Below, piece after piece: positions 31,932 through 41,159 of a stretch of DNA of 64,000 nucleotides; positions within the stretch are counted from its first letter, which is position 1; the number at the start of each line of letters is the position of its first letter. Source of the DNA: JAPPHA01 sp965220985. GTDB taxonomy: Bacteria; Pseudomonadota; Alphaproteobacteria; Rhodobacterales; Rhodobacteraceae. The translations under genes were made by a program, and so were the position numbers. The stretch is taken from contig OZ244854.1 of NCBI GenBank assembly GCA_965220985.1, forward strand, positions 2,294,001-2,358,000, read 5' to 3'. The notes under the pieces are model-generated. The model had not been told where the DNA came from. It saw only the letters and a list, made by a program, of their open reading frames with translations, and made no database searches.

Positions 31932-34049
31932 ATGTCGCGCAGTTATTCACTCGAACGATACCGGAATTTCGGGATCATGGCGCATATCGATGCAGGCAAG
32001 ACCACCTGCACCGAGCGGGTTCTGTATTACACGGGCAAGTCGCACAACATCGGCGAGGTTCATGATGGCGCCGCCACCATGGACTGGATGGAACAGGAGC
32101 AGGAACGCGGCATCACCATCACGTCCGCCGCGACCACGACCTTCTGGGCACGCACCGAAGACGGCAAGACGGTCGAGGACGACCGCTATCGGCTGAACAT
32201 CATCGACACGCCCGGCCACGTGGACTTCACCATCGAGGTCGAACGCTCGCTCGCCGTGCTCGATGGCGCGGTTTGCGTTCTCGACGCCAATGCCGGGGTG
32301 GAGCCGCAGACCGAGACGGTGTGGCGGCAGGCCGATCGTTACCAGGTGCCGCGAATCGTGTTCGTCAACAAGATGGACAAGATCGGCGCGGATTTTTCCA
32401 ATTGCGTGAAGATGATTCGCGAACGCACCGGTGCCAAACCACTGCCCGTGCAGCTTCCGATCGGCGCCGAGAGCGATTTCTCGGGGATCGTCGATCTCCT
32501 GACGATGAAGGAATGGGTCTGGACCGGCGACGATCTCGGCGCGACCTGGACCCTTGGGGACGTTCGCTCCGAATTGCGCGATCAGGCCGAAGCCATGCGC
32601 GCGGAACTGATCGAGGTTGCCGTCGAGCAGGACGACGAGGTCATGGAACAGTACCTCGAAGGCGAGGACATCGACATCGAGACCCTGCGCGGCCTGATCC
32701 GAAAGGGCACGCTTGCGCTTGATTTCGTGCCGGTTCTTGCCGGTTCCGCCTTCAAGAACCGTGGCGTGCAGCCGTTGCTGAACGCTGTGATCGACTTTCT
32801 GCCCGGCCCGCTGGACGTTGCCGACTACCTCGGCTTCAAGCCCGGCGACCGCTTGGAAGAGCGCAACATCGCCCGACGGGCGGATGACGGCATGCCGTTC
32901 TCGGCGCTCGCCTTCAAGATCATGAACGACCCGTTCGTGGGATCGCTGACCTTCGTGCGGATCTATTCGGGGACCCTGTCCAAGGGCGACACGATGCTCA
33001 ATGCCACCAAGGGCAAGAAGGAACGCGTCGGTCGCATGATGATGATGCACTCGAACAACCGCGAGGACATCGACAAGGCCTACGCTGGTGACATCATCGC
33101 GCTTGCCGGGCTCAAGGGAACGACGACGGGCGACACGCTGTGCGCGGAACGCCAGCCGGTCGTGCTCGAGACGATGACCTTCCCCGAGCCGGTTATCGAG
33201 ATTGCCGTCGAGCCGCGGACCAAGAACGACCAGGAACGCCTGTCGCAGGGCCTGCAGCGGCTTGCGGCCGAGGATCCCTCGTTCAGGGTCGAGACCGACA
33301 GGGAATCGGGCCAGACGATCATGAAGGGGATGGGCGAACTCCATCTCGACATTCTGGTCGATCGGCTGAAACGAGAGTTCAAGGTCGAAGCCAATGTCGG
33401 CGCGCCCCAGGTCGCCTATCGCGAGACCGTCTCCCGGATGGCGGAAATCGACTACACCCACAAGAAGCAGACCGGCGGCGCCGGCCAGTTCGCCCGAATC
33501 AAGCTGGAGATCATTCCGGCCGAACCGGGGGAAGGCTACTCGTTCGAGTCGGCCGTCGTGGGCGGTTCGGTCCCCAAGGAATACATCCCCGGCGTCGAGA
33601 AAGGCATCGTCTCCGTGATGGGCAGCGGCCCGCTCGCCGGGTTCCCGGTGATCGACTTCAAGGTCCGGCTGGTCGATGGCGCGAGCCACGACGTCGACTC
33701 CTCGGTCATGGCCTTCGAGATCGCGGCGCGATCGGCCATGCGCGAAGGCATGAAAAAAGCGGGCGCGCGACTGCTCGAGCCGATCATGCGGGTCGAGGTC
33801 ATCACGCCGAGCGAGTACACCGGCGGGATCATCGGCGATCTGACGTCGCGTCGGGGGCAGGTTCGGGGTCAGGAGCCGCGCGGGAATGCAGCCGCGATCG
33901 ATGCGCTGGTACCGCTTGCGAACATGTTCGGCTACATCAACAATTTGCGCTCGATTTCGTCGGGGCGGGCGAATTTCACGATGCAGTTCGATCATTACGA
34001 AACGGTTCCGACGAACATTTCGGAAGAGATTCAGGCGAAATACGCCTGA
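31932..34049 (+). CDS. fusA: Elongation factor G
   Basis: Translocation GTPase, 705 residues. G motifs are AHIDAGKTTCTERVL, DTPGHVDFTIEVERSL and NKMDKIGADF. Domain IV has the usual TGGAGQFARIKLEI sequence, and domain V ends at ISEEIQAKYA. ARADDGMPFSALAFKIMNDP-type sequence marks domain II. The length and gene order agree with the translational, not the antitermination-type or tetracycline-resistance, members of the family. Confidence 0.98.
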   Translation: MSRSYSLERYRNFGIMAHIDAGKTTCTERVLYYTGKSHNIGEVHDGAATMDWMEQEQERGITITSAATTTFWARTEDGKTVEDDRYRLNIIDTPGHVDFTIEVERSLAVLDGAVCVLDANAGVEPQTETVWRQADRYQVPRIVFVNKMDKIGADFSNCVKMIRERTGAKPLPVQLPIGAESDFSGIVDLLTMKEWVWTGDDLGATWTLGDVRSELRDQAEAMRAELIEVAVEQDDEVMEQYLEGEDIDIETLRGLIRKGTLALDFVPVLAGSAFKNRGVQPLLNAVIDFLPGPLDVADYLGFKPGDRLEERNIARRADDGMPFSALAFKIMNDPFVGSLTFVRIYSGTLSKGDTMLNATKGKKERVGRMMMMHSNNREDIDKAYAGDIIALAGLKGTTTGDTLCAERQPVVLETMTFPEPVIEIAVEPRTKNDQERLSQGLQRLAAEDPSFRVETDRESGQTIMKGMGELHLDILVDRLKREFKVEANVGAPQVAYRETVSRMAEIDYTHKKQTGGAGQFARIKLEIIPAEPGEGYSFESAVVGGSVPKEYIPGVEKGIVSVMGSGPLAGFPVIDFKVRLVDGASHDVDSSVMAFEIAARSAMREGMKKAGARLLEPIMRVEVITPSEYTGGIIGDLTSRRGQVRGQEPRGNAAAIDALVPLANMFGYINNLRSISSGRANFTMQFDHYETVPTNISEEIQAKYA

Positions 34050-34097
34050 TCGAGGCGTGTTTGACATCGGGTCATTTGACACTGGAGGTTAAGTGGT

Positions 34098-35273
34098 ATG
34101 GCCAAGGAGAGATTTGAGCGGACGAAGCCGCACGTGAACATCGGCACGATTGGCCATGTTGACCACGGCAAGACGACACTGACTGCCGCGATCACGCGTC
34201 AGTTCGGCGATTTCGTCGCCTATGACGAGATCGACGGCGCGCCGGAGGAAAAGGCGCGCGGGATCACGATCTCGACGGCGCACGTCGAGTACGAGACGGA
34301 GAACCGTCACTACGCGCACGTCGACTGCCCGGGTCACGCGGACTACATCAAGAACATGATCACAGGCGCGGCGCAGATGGACGGAGCGATCCTGGTGGTG
34401 AGCGCCGCGGACGGGCCGATGCCCCAGACCCGCGAGCACATTCTTCTCGGCCGCCAGGTCGGCATTCCGCACATGGTGGTGTTCCTGAACAAGGTCGACC
34501 AGGTGGATGACGAGGAACTTCTGGAACTCGTCGAGATGGAGGTTCGGGAGCTTCTGTCGGACTACGACTACCCCGGGGACGACATTCCGATCGTTTCCGG
34601 CTCTGCGCTTGCCGCGCTCGAGGGTCGCGACGAGGCGATCGGTTCCACGCGGATCTCGGACCTGATGGAAGCGGTTGATTCGTACATTCCGACGCCGGAG
34701 CGTCCGCGCGACCAGCCGTTCCTGATGCCGATCGAGGACGTGTTCTCGATTTCGGGTCGGGGAACCGTTGTGACGGGCCGCGTCGAGCGCGGTGTGATCA
34801 CGGTAGGCGACGAGGTTGAGATCGTCGGCATCCGGGAGACGTCGAAGACGACCTGCACGGGCGTCGAGATGTTCCGCAAGCTCCTCGACAGCGGGGAGGC
34901 GGGCGACAACATCGGGGCGCTGTTGCGCGGTGTTCCGCGCGACGGTGTCGAGCGTGGCCAGGTCCTGTGTCGTCCCGGTTCGGTGACGCCGCACACGCGC
35001 TTCGAGGCGGAGGTGTACATCCTGAACAAGGACGAGGGTGGTCGTCACACGCCGTTCTTCGGCAACTACCGACCCCAGTTCTACTTCCGGACGACGGACG
35101 TGACGGGGACTGTTCAGCTTCCCGAGGGCACCGAGATGGTGATGCCTGGGGACAACCTGAAGTTCCTGGTCGAGCTGATCAGCCCGATCGCGATGGAGGA
35201 GAAGCTCCGCTTCGCCATCCGCGAGGGCGGCAAGACCGTCGGGGCCGGCGTGGTCTCGAAGATCATCGACTGA
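34098..35273 (+). CDS. tuf: Elongation factor Tu, copy 2
   Basis: 391 residues, identical in sequence to copy 1 at 16739. Silent differences are scattered (for example CTTCTGGAACTC versus CTCCTTGAGCTT near the middle of the gene). The conserved leader CACTGGAGGTTA carries the ribosome-binding site in both copies. Homology stops shortly after the stop codon, TGAAGCGCG. It lies 48 bases after fusA, in the str operon, and 75 bases before rpsJ. Duplicate tuf genes are common in proteobacteria and are kept alike by gene conversion. Confidence 0.98.
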   Translation: MAKERFERTKPHVNIGTIGHVDHGKTTLTAAITRQFGDFVAYDEIDGAPEEKARGITISTAHVEYETENRHYAHVDCPGHADYIKNMITGAAQMDGAILVVSAADGPMPQTREHILLGRQVGIPHMVVFLNKVDQVDDEELLELVEMEVRELLSDYDYPGDDIPIVSGSALAALEGRDEAIGSTRISDLMEAVDSYIPTPERPRDQPFLMPIEDVFSISGRGTVVTGRVERGVITVGDEVEIVGIRETSKTTCTGVEMFRKLLDSGEAGDNIGALLRGVPRDGVERGQVLCRPGSVTPHTRFEAEVYILNKDEGGRHTPFFGNYRPQFYFRTTDVTGTVQLPEGTEMVMPGDNLKFLVELISPIAMEEKLRFAIREGGKTVGAGVVSKIID

Positions 35274-35348
35274 AGCGCGGAAACGAAATCGACCCCGGGA
35301 CCCGGACGCCAACAGTCCGGGTGATCGGGGCAGGACGAGGCAGATTAC

Positions 35349-35657
35349 ATGCAGAGTCAGAACATCCGGATCAGGTTGCGGGCATTCGATTACCGCGTCC
35401 TTGACGTGTCGACGCGAGAAATCGTCGACACGGCCAAGCGCACCGGAGCCCGGGTACGGGGGCCGATTCCGCTGCCGAACAAGATCGAGAAGTTCACTGT
35501 CTTGCGCGGACCTCACGTGAACAAGAAGTCGCGCGAGCAGTTCGAGATCAGAACCCACAAGCGTCTTCTCGACATCGTCGACCCGACGCCCCAGACCGTC
35601 GATGCGCTGATGAAGCTCGACCTCGCGGCCGGGGTCGATGTCGAGATCAAGCTCTAG
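35349..35657 (+). CDS. rpsJ: 30S ribosomal protein S10
   Basis: 30S head protein that also binds NusB/NusG in antitermination, 102 residues. IRIRLRAFDYRVLDVSTREIV at the N-terminus and the extended loop RVRGPIPLPNKIEKF are clear. The C-terminus is MKLDLAAGVDVEIKL. It is the first gene of the S10 operon, 75 bases after tuf. It starts an uninterrupted plus-strand ribosomal block of about 10 kb. Confidence 0.97.
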   Translation: MQSQNIRIRLRAFDYRVLDVSTREIVDTAKRTGARVRGPIPLPNKIEKFTVLRGPHVNKKSREQFEIRTHKRLLDIVDPTPQTVDALMKLDLAAGVDVEIKL

Positions 35658-35670
35658 GGGAGCGAAAGCA

Positions 35671-36447
35671 ATGCGTTCCGGTATAATTGCACGCAAGCTG
35701 GGCATGACCAGGCTGTTCATGGGGGATGGAAAGCAGATCCCCGTGACGGTCTTGCAACTCGACAATCTCCAGGTCGTGGCGCAGCGAACCAATGAAAAAG
35801 ACGGCTACACGGCGGTCCAGCTCGGCGCTGGGGTCGCGCGTCCGCGACGGGTCTCGCGAGCCATGCGGGGTCACTTTGCCGTGGCCAATGTGGCGCCCAA
35901 GCGCAAGATCGCCGAGTTTCGGGTTTCCGAAGACAATTTGATCGACGTCGGCGAGGAAATCACCGCCGATCACTTTCTGGAAGGCCAGAAGGTCGACGTG
36001 GCGGGCACCTCGATCGGCAAGGGTTTTGCGGGTGCCATGAAGCGGCACAACTTCAGCGGGCTTCGGGCTTCCCACGGGGTTTCCGTCTCGCACCGTTCGC
36101 ACGGCTCGACCGGCCAGTGTCAGGAACCTGGCAAGGTCTTCAAGGGCAAGAAGATGGCCGGGCACATGGGGGCCGAGCGGGTCACGACCCAGAACCTCGA
36201 AGTTGTCCGCACAGATTCCGAGCTCGGCCTGATCATGGTCAAGGGCGCCGTCCCAGGCGCCAAGGGTGGTTGGGTGACGGTCCAGGACGCAGCCAAGGCG
36301 AAGCTGCCCGAAGGGCTTCCGTTCCCGGCGGCAGTGCGACGCGACGAACCGCCGGCAAAGGCCGCCAAGGCCGATGCAGACGAGTCAGGGGACGCATCGG
36401 AGACGGATGTTGACGTTTCCGAAGCGGATGCAGGAGAGGAACAGTGA
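35671..36447 (+). CDS. rplC: 50S ribosomal protein L3 with acidic C-terminal tail
   Basis: Early-assembly protein near the peptidyl-transferase centre, 258 residues from ATG 35671, with AGGGGAG upstream. GTSIGKGFAGAMKRHNFSG and ASHGVSVSHRSHGSTGQCQEP form the conserved loop; its Gln is the usual PrmB methylation site. Typical bacterial L3 is about 205-220 residues. The last 35-40 here are Ala/Asp/Glu-rich (ADADESGDASETDVD and onward), an acidic tail. Its stop overlaps the rplD GTG start by 4 bases. Confidence 0.97.
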   Translation: MRSGIIARKLGMTRLFMGDGKQIPVTVLQLDNLQVVAQRTNEKDGYTAVQLGAGVARPRRVSRAMRGHFAVANVAPKRKIAEFRVSEDNLIDVGEEITADHFLEGQKVDVAGTSIGKGFAGAMKRHNFSGLRASHGVSVSHRSHGSTGQCQEPGKVFKGKKMAGHMGAERVTTQNLEVVRTDSELGLIMVKGAVPGAKGGWVTVQDAAKAKLPEGLPFPAAVRRDEPPAKAAKADADESGDASETDVDVSEADAGEEQ

Positions 36448-37064
36448 AGGTCGATGTGACAACACTGGCGGCCGAGACCGACGGCTCGGTCGATCTGCCC
36501 GAGGCGATTTTCAATCTCGAACCGCGCGCGGACGTTCTCCATCGCGTGGTGCGCTACCAGCTGGCTCGGCGCCAGCAGGGCACGCACAGCACCAAGACGC
36601 GGTCGATGACGAGTTTCTCGCGGCGAAAGATCTTTCGGCAGAAAGGAACCGGCAACGCCCGTCACGGGGACCGGAACGCGCCGATCTTCCGCTCGGGCGG
36701 CATCTACAAGGGTCCGACGCCGCGCAGCCATGCCCACAAGCTCAACCGGAAGTTCCGCAAATTGGGCCTTCGCCACGCATTGTCGGCCAAGTTCCGTGCC
36801 GGCGAGACGGTGATTCTGGATCAGGCGCGGCTCGACGCGCCGAAGACCGGTGAACTTGCCAAGGCGGTCAATCGATTGGGCTGGCAAAAAACCCTCGTGG
36901 TCGATGGCGCCGAAATCGATTCGAATTTCGCGATGGCGGCCCGCAACTTCGGCGGTCTCGACATCGTCCCGGGCGGCGGCGCCAATGTCTACGACATCTT
37001 GCAAAGCAAGACCCTGGTGATCACGCGCGCCGGTCTCGACGCCTTGAAGGAGAGGCTGGCATGA
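36444..37064 (+). CDS. rplD: 50S ribosomal protein L4
   Basis: Lines the exit tunnel, and in some bacteria represses the S10 operon. It has 206 residues and a GTG start at 36444 with GGAGAGGA upstream. The tunnel loop is evident in RQKGTGNARHGDRNAPIFRSGG. Its stop overlaps the rplW ATG by 4 bases (ATGA), so it is translationally coupled on both sides. Confidence 0.97.
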   Translation: MKVDVTTLAAETDGSVDLPEAIFNLEPRADVLHRVVRYQLARRQQGTHSTKTRSMTSFSRRKIFRQKGTGNARHGDRNAPIFRSGGIYKGPTPRSHAHKLNRKFRKLGLRHALSAKFRAGETVILDQARLDAPKTGELAKAVNRLGWQKTLVVDGAEIDSNFAMAARNFGGLDIVPGGGANVYDILQSKTLVITRAGLDALKERLA

Positions 37065-37357
37065 GCGATCTCGCACAGTATTACGACGTGATTCGAAAAC
37101 CGATCATCACCGAAAAGTCGACCGGCGCCATTGAGAACAACGCCTATGTGTTCGAGGTCCAGATGGGTGCGGACAAGGCCTTGATCCGCGAGGCTGTCGA
37201 ATCGGTGTTCAAGGTCAAGGTCAAGGCCGTCAACACGGTCATCACGCGCGGCAAGACGACGCGGTTTCGCGGTCGTCCCGGCCGGCGGCGCGATGTCAAG
37301 AAGGCCTATGTGACGCTTCGCCCCGGCGATCATATCGACATGAACTCGGGGTTGTGA
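37061..37357 (+). CDS. rplW: 50S ribosomal protein L23
   Basis: Exit-site protein that docks trigger factor and SRP, 98 residues. The N-terminal YYDVIRKPIITEKST and the extended loop TRGKTTRFRGRPGRRRDVKKAYV are family features. The ATG overlaps the rplD stop. A 66-base spacer follows before rplB. Confidence 0.97.
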   Translation: MSDLAQYYDVIRKPIITEKSTGAIENNAYVFEVQMGADKALIREAVESVFKVKVKAVNTVITRGKTTRFRGRPGRRRDVKKAYVTLRPGDHIDMNSGL

Positions 37358-37423
37358 TCATGGATCGTGTTGGCGTGACGGGACGGCCGGATCCGGCCGA
37401 AAAGACTGCAGGAAACCGCTGAG

Positions 37424-38263
37424 ATGGCACTGAAGACATACAATCCGACGACGCCCGGACAGCGGGGGCTGATCCTTGTCGATCGCTCCGGCTTGTGGAA
37501 AGGCGGCCCGGTCAAGGCGCTGACCAAGGGTCAGCCGTCCAAGGCGGGGCGCAACAACACCGGCCGGATCACCATGCGTCGCCGTGGTGGCGGCGCCAAG
37601 CGTCGCTACAGAATCCTCGACTTCAAGCGCTCGAAGCTCGACGTGCCGGCCAAGGTCGAGCGTATCGAGTACGATCCGAACCGGACGGCGTTCATCGCGC
37701 TCATTCGTTACGAGGACGGCGAGTTGGCCTACATCCTGGCCCCGCAGCGTCTGGCGGTCGGTGACAGTGTCGTGGCGTCAGCCAAGGCCGACATCAGGCC
37801 CGGCAACGCGATGCCGTTCACGGGACTGCCGATCGGCACCATCGTGCACAACATCGAACTCAAGGCCGGCAAGGGCGGTCAGCTTGCGCGAGCAGCGGGA
37901 ACCTACGGACAATTTGTTGGGCGGGACGGCGGATACGCCCAGATCCGCCTGTCATCGGGCGAGTTGCGGCTGGTGCGGCAGGAATGCATGGCAACGGTCG
38001 GCGCCGTGTCCAACCCCGACAACGGCAACCAGAATCTTGGCAAGGCCGGTCGCAACCGGCATCGCGGGATTCGGCCATCGGTTCGCGGGGTGGTGATGAA
38101 CCCGGTCGATCACCCGCACGGCGGCGGTGAAGGCAGGAGTTCGGGCGGCCGGCACCCGGTGACGCCGTGGGGCAAGCCGACCAAGGGTGCCCGCACGCGG
38201 TCGAACAGGAACACTGACAAGTACATCATTCGCTCGCGCCATGCGCGGAAGAAGGGGCGCTAA
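37424..38263 (+). CDS. rplB: 50S ribosomal protein L2
   Basis: Core 23S rRNA-binding protein needed for subunit joining, 279 residues. The C-terminal GVVMNPVDHPHGGGEGRSSGG loop, with the functionally important His, is intact. The N-terminus LKTYNPTTPGQRGLI and the RNA-binding OB fold are standard. It ends 2 bases before the rpsS ATG. Confidence 0.98.
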   Translation: MALKTYNPTTPGQRGLILVDRSGLWKGGPVKALTKGQPSKAGRNNTGRITMRRRGGGAKRRYRILDFKRSKLDVPAKVERIEYDPNRTAFIALIRYEDGELAYILAPQRLAVGDSVVASAKADIRPGNAMPFTGLPIGTIVHNIELKAGKGGQLARAAGTYGQFVGRDGGYAQIRLSSGELRLVRQECMATVGAVSNPDNGNQNLGKAGRNRHRGIRPSVRGVVMNPVDHPHGGGEGRSSGGRHPVTPWGKPTKGARTRSNRNTDKYIIRSRHARKKGR

Positions 38264-38265
38264 TC

Positions 38266-38544
38266 ATGCCACGTTCAGTCTGGAAAGGCCCGTTTGTCGA
38301 CGCGCACGTGCTGCGCAAGGCGGAACGATCGCGGGAATCGGGTCGCAAGGAAGTCATCAGGATCTGGTCGCGTCGCTCGACGATCCTGCCGCAGTTCGTC
38401 GGCTTGACCTTCGGGGTCTACAACGGGCGCAAGCACATTCCTGTCCTGGTCACCGAAGACATGATCGGTCAGAAGTTCGGCGAGTTTTCGCCGACCCGGA
38501 CCTATTACGGCCATGCGGCCGACAAGAAGGCGAGGCGGCGATAA
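38266..38544 (+). CDS. rpsS: 30S ribosomal protein S19
   Basis: 30S head protein near the A site, 92 residues. RSVWKGPFVDAHVLRK at the N-terminus and FTFGVYNGRKHIPV-like and HKFGEFSPTRTY-like sequences are characteristic. It sits between rplB (2-base gap) and rplV (3-base gap), as in nearly all bacteria. Confidence 0.97.
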   Translation: MPRSVWKGPFVDAHVLRKAERSRESGRKEVIRIWSRRSTILPQFVGLTFGVYNGRKHIPVLVTEDMIGQKFGEFSPTRTYYGHAADKKARRR

Positions 38545-38547
38545 GTC

Positions 38548-39069
38548 ATGGCAAGTGTCAAGAATGACTGGCAGGAGACGGGGGCCGAGGCCTATGCGGT
38601 CACCCGCATGCTTCGGACCAGCCCGCAGAAACTGAATCTTGTTGCGCGGCAGATTCGCAACAAGTTCGTCAATGACGCCATCAACGAACTGATGTTTTCG
38701 AAGCGGCGAATTGCCCGCGATGTCTCGAAGACGCTGATGTCGGCGGTGGCGAATGCGGAGAACAACCACGATCTCGATGTCGACCAGCTTGTTGTCGCCG
38801 AGGCCTGGGTCGGCAAGAACCTGACGCTGAAGCGCGGACGTCCCCGTGCACGTGGCCGCTACGGCCCGCTCCGCAAGCCGTTCGCGCAGCTGACGATCAG
38901 GCTTGTCGAGGTCGTCGATTTCGATCCGCTGGAAGAAGACGAGTTCGAGGACGAAATCGAAGCGCTCGCAGATGAGGTCGAGTCCGTCGAGGACGAGGTG
39001 ACAGCTGACGAAGCGTCGGATGGCGAGGCCGCGCAGATCGAAGACAAACGCGAGAAGGAAGAGGCCTGA
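38548..39069 (+). CDS. rplV: 50S ribosomal protein L22 with acidic C-terminal tail
   Basis: Lines the exit tunnel, 173 residues. The core (about residues 1-122) is normal, with VTRMLRTSPQKLNLVARQIR and the tunnel hairpin KRGRPRARGRYG. Typical L22 has 110-130 residues. Here about 50 strongly acidic residues follow (EEDEFEDEIEALADEVESVE and onward). The tail would lie on the ribosome surface. The stop overlaps the rpsC ATG by 1 base (TGATG). Confidence 0.97.
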   Translation: MASVKNDWQETGAEAYAVTRMLRTSPQKLNLVARQIRNKFVNDAINELMFSKRRIARDVSKTLMSAVANAENNHDLDVDQLVVAEAWVGKNLTLKRGRPRARGRYGPLRKPFAQLTIRLVEVVDFDPLEEDEFEDEIEALADEVESVEDEVTADEASDGEAAQIEDKREKEEA

Positions 39070-39773
39070 TGGGACAGAAGATCAATGCCGTGGGTCTCCG
39101 CCTGCAGGTCAACCGGACCTGGGACAGCCGCTGGTACGCAAACAGTCGCGAGTACGGGGATCTGCTGCTTGAAGACCTGCGGATTCGCGATTTTGTCAAG
39201 AAGAACTGCGCATCGGCAGGGATTTCGCGGGTCATCATCGAGCGTCCCCACAAGAAGTGCCGGGTGACGATTCACACGGCGCGCCCCGGCATGATCATCG
39301 GCAAGAAAGGCAGCGACATCGAAAAGCTGCGCCGGAACCTGACCAAGCTGACGGAATCCGAGTTGCACGTGAACATCGTCGAGGTCCGCAAGCCGGAGAT
39401 GGATGCGCAACTGGTTGCCGAGTCGGTGGCGCAGCAGCTCGAGCGTCGCGTGTCGTTCAGGCGCGCGATGAAACGGGCGGTCCAGTCCTCGATGCGAATC
39501 GGAGCCCTGGGAATCCGGATCAATTGCGCCGGACGTCTTGGCGGTGTCGAAATCGCCCGGACCGAGTGGTACCGGGAAGGTCGGGTGCCGCTGCACACGC
39601 TGCGCGCCGACATCGACTATGCCCGGGCCGAGGCCATGACCGCCTACGGGGTCATCGGCGTCAAGGTCTGGATATTCAAGGGCGAGATCATGGAACACGA
39701 TCCGCAGGCGCACGACCGGCGGATTCAGGAGTTCCAGGACAGGGGACCGATGCGACCTCCGCATCGCGGATGA
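39069..39773 (+). CDS. rpsC: 30S ribosomal protein S3
   Basis: Part of the mRNA entry channel with helicase activity, 234 residues. The KH domain is seen with RPGMIIGKKGSDIEKLR (GxxG loop). The C-terminal domain includes GIRINCAGRLGGVEIARTEW. It starts inside the rplV stop codon (TGATG) and ends 21 bases before rplP. Confidence 0.98.
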   Translation: MGQKINAVGLRLQVNRTWDSRWYANSREYGDLLLEDLRIRDFVKKNCASAGISRVIIERPHKKCRVTIHTARPGMIIGKKGSDIEKLRRNLTKLTESELHVNIVEVRKPEMDAQLVAESVAQQLERRVSFRRAMKRAVQSSMRIGALGIRINCAGRLGGVEIARTEWYREGRVPLHTLRADIDYARAEAMTAYGVIGVKVWIFKGEIMEHDPQAHDRRIQEFQDRGPMRPPHRG

Positions 39774-39794
39774 TCGCAGGCCGGGAGAACGACG

Positions 39795-40208
39795 ATGCTT
39801 GCACCGAAGCGAACGAAATTCAGGAAGCAGCACAAGGGCCGCATCCATGGCAACGCCAAGGGTGGCACGTCGATCACCTTCGGTTCGTGGGGACTGAAGG
39901 CGACGCAGCCCGAGCGCATCACGGCGCGGCAGATTGAGGCGGCGCGGCGGGCGATGACCCGGCAGATGAAACGCCAGGGGCGCGTCTGGGTGCGGATCTT
40001 TCCCGATGTTCCGGTGTCCAAGAAACCGACGGAAGTCAGAATGGGCAAGGGCAAGGGCGCCGTGGAATTCTGGGCAGCCCGGGTCAAGCCGGGCCGTATC
40101 ATGTTCGAGATTGACGGGGTGAGCGAACCGGTGGCAAGGGAGGCGCTCAGGCTCGCGGCCATGAAACTCCCGGTCAAGTCGCGCATCGTCCAGCGTGAAG
40201 ACTGGTGA
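39795..40208 (+). CDS. rplP: 50S ribosomal protein L16
   Basis: Contacts A-site tRNA and organises the peptidyl-transferase centre, 137 residues. The N-terminus MLAPKRTKFRKQHKGR and the block FPDVPVSKKPTEVRMGKGKG are diagnostic. The Arg just before MGKGKG corresponds to the residue hydroxylated by YcfD in enterics. A 70-base spacer follows before rpmC. Confidence 0.97.
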   Translation: MLAPKRTKFRKQHKGRIHGNAKGGTSITFGSWGLKATQPERITARQIEAARRAMTRQMKRQGRVWVRIFPDVPVSKKPTEVRMGKGKGAVEFWAARVKPGRIMFEIDGVSEPVAREALRLAAMKLPVKSRIVQREDW

Positions 40209-40278
40209 GTGCAGCAAACTGCGGCGTTGGCGCCGATTGGATCCCGGTGGCGGGATTGAGTGAAGGGGAATGACGGCA

Positions 40279-40494
40279 ATGGATGCGTCTGAACTCAGAG
40301 AGATGACACCGAGCCAGCTGCGCGATCAGCTGGTTCAGTTGAAGAAAGAGGCGTTCAACCTGCGTTTTCAGCGGGCGACCGGACAACTGGAGAGTCCGGC
40401 ACGGATCAGGTCCGTCCGTCGCGATGCGGCGCGGGTCAAGACCGTTTTGAACGAAAAGTCGCGGACAGCGAAACGGGGGAAGTCGAATGCCTAA
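40279..40494 (+). CDS. rpmC: 50S ribosomal protein L29
   Basis: Small two-helix protein at the tunnel exit, 71 residues from ATG 40279. The core LKKEAFNLRFQRATGQLESPARI is typical. An ATG at 40270 in the same frame is too close to the AAGGGG at 40263-40268. The second ATG has good spacing and matches the family's M-x-A-x-E-L-R start. It overlaps rpsQ by 8 bases. Confidence 0.94.
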   Translation: MDASELREMTPSQLRDQLVQLKKEAFNLRFQRATGQLESPARIRSVRRDAARVKTVLNEKSRTAKRGKSNA

Positions 40495-40723
40495 ACGCGT
40501 GCTTCAGGGTCGGGTCGTCAGCGACAAGGCCCACTTGACGGTGACCGTGTCGGTCGAGCGCCGATTCACCCATCCCGTTCTCAAGAAGACCGTCCGCAAG
40601 ACGAAGAAGTACCACGCCCATGACGCGGGCGACCGGTGCAAGGTCGGCGACATCGTTCGCATTCGCGAATGCGCGCCGATCTCGAAAACGAAGTGCTGGG
40701 AGGTCGTGGCCGACCCGGCGTAA
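40487..40723 (+). CDS. rpsQ: 30S ribosomal protein S17
   Basis: Primary 16S rRNA-binding protein of OB fold, 78 residues. PKRVLQGRVVSDKAHLTVTV and GDIVRIRECAPISKTKCWEV are family signatures. The start overlaps the end of rpmC by 8 bases and GGGGGA lies upstream. A 66-base spacer separates it from rplN. Confidence 0.97.
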   Translation: MPKRVLQGRVVSDKAHLTVTVSVERRFTHPVLKKTVRKTKKYHAHDAGDRCKVGDIVRIRECAPISKTKCWEVVADPA

Positions 40724-40789
40724 GCCGGGCGACACCTTCCGGTTTCGGCGAAACCATGGGGCGCGTGCCCACAGGTCGGGAGAAACCGA

Positions 40790-41158
40790 ATGATCCAGAT
40801 GCAGACAGATCTGGATGTCGCTGACAATTCCGGTGCCCGCCGGGTGCGTTGCATCAAGGTGCTTGGCGGGTCGCGTCGGAAATACGCATCCGTTGGCGAC
40901 ATCATCGTGGTTTCAATCAAGGAAGCCATTCCGCGGGGTCGCGTTCGCAAGGGCGACATTCACCGGGCCGTTGTCGTTCGAACAGCGAAGGAAGTGCGCC
41001 GCGACGACGGCAGCGCCATTCGCTTCGACCGGAACGCCGCCGTGATCCTCGGCAAGGACAACGAGCCGGTTGGAACGCGGATTTTCGGACCGGTGGTCCG
41101 CGAACTGCGCTCCAAGCGATTCATGAAAATCATCTCGCTGGCGCCGGAGGTGTTGTGA
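40790..41158 (+). CDS. rplN: 50S ribosomal protein L14
   Basis: Intersubunit-bridge protein and RsfS-binding site, 122 residues of the usual length. The N-terminal MIQMQTDLDVADNSGARRV and the C-terminal FGPVVRELRSKRFMKIISLA are nearly invariant family sequences. It ends one base before the rplX ATG. Confidence 0.98.
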   Translation: MIQMQTDLDVADNSGARRVRCIKVLGGSRRKYASVGDIIVVSIKEAIPRGRVRKGDIHRAVVVRTAKEVRRDDGSAIRFDRNAAVILGKDNEPVGTRIFGPVVRELRSKRFMKIISLAPEVL

Positions 41159-41159
41159 C

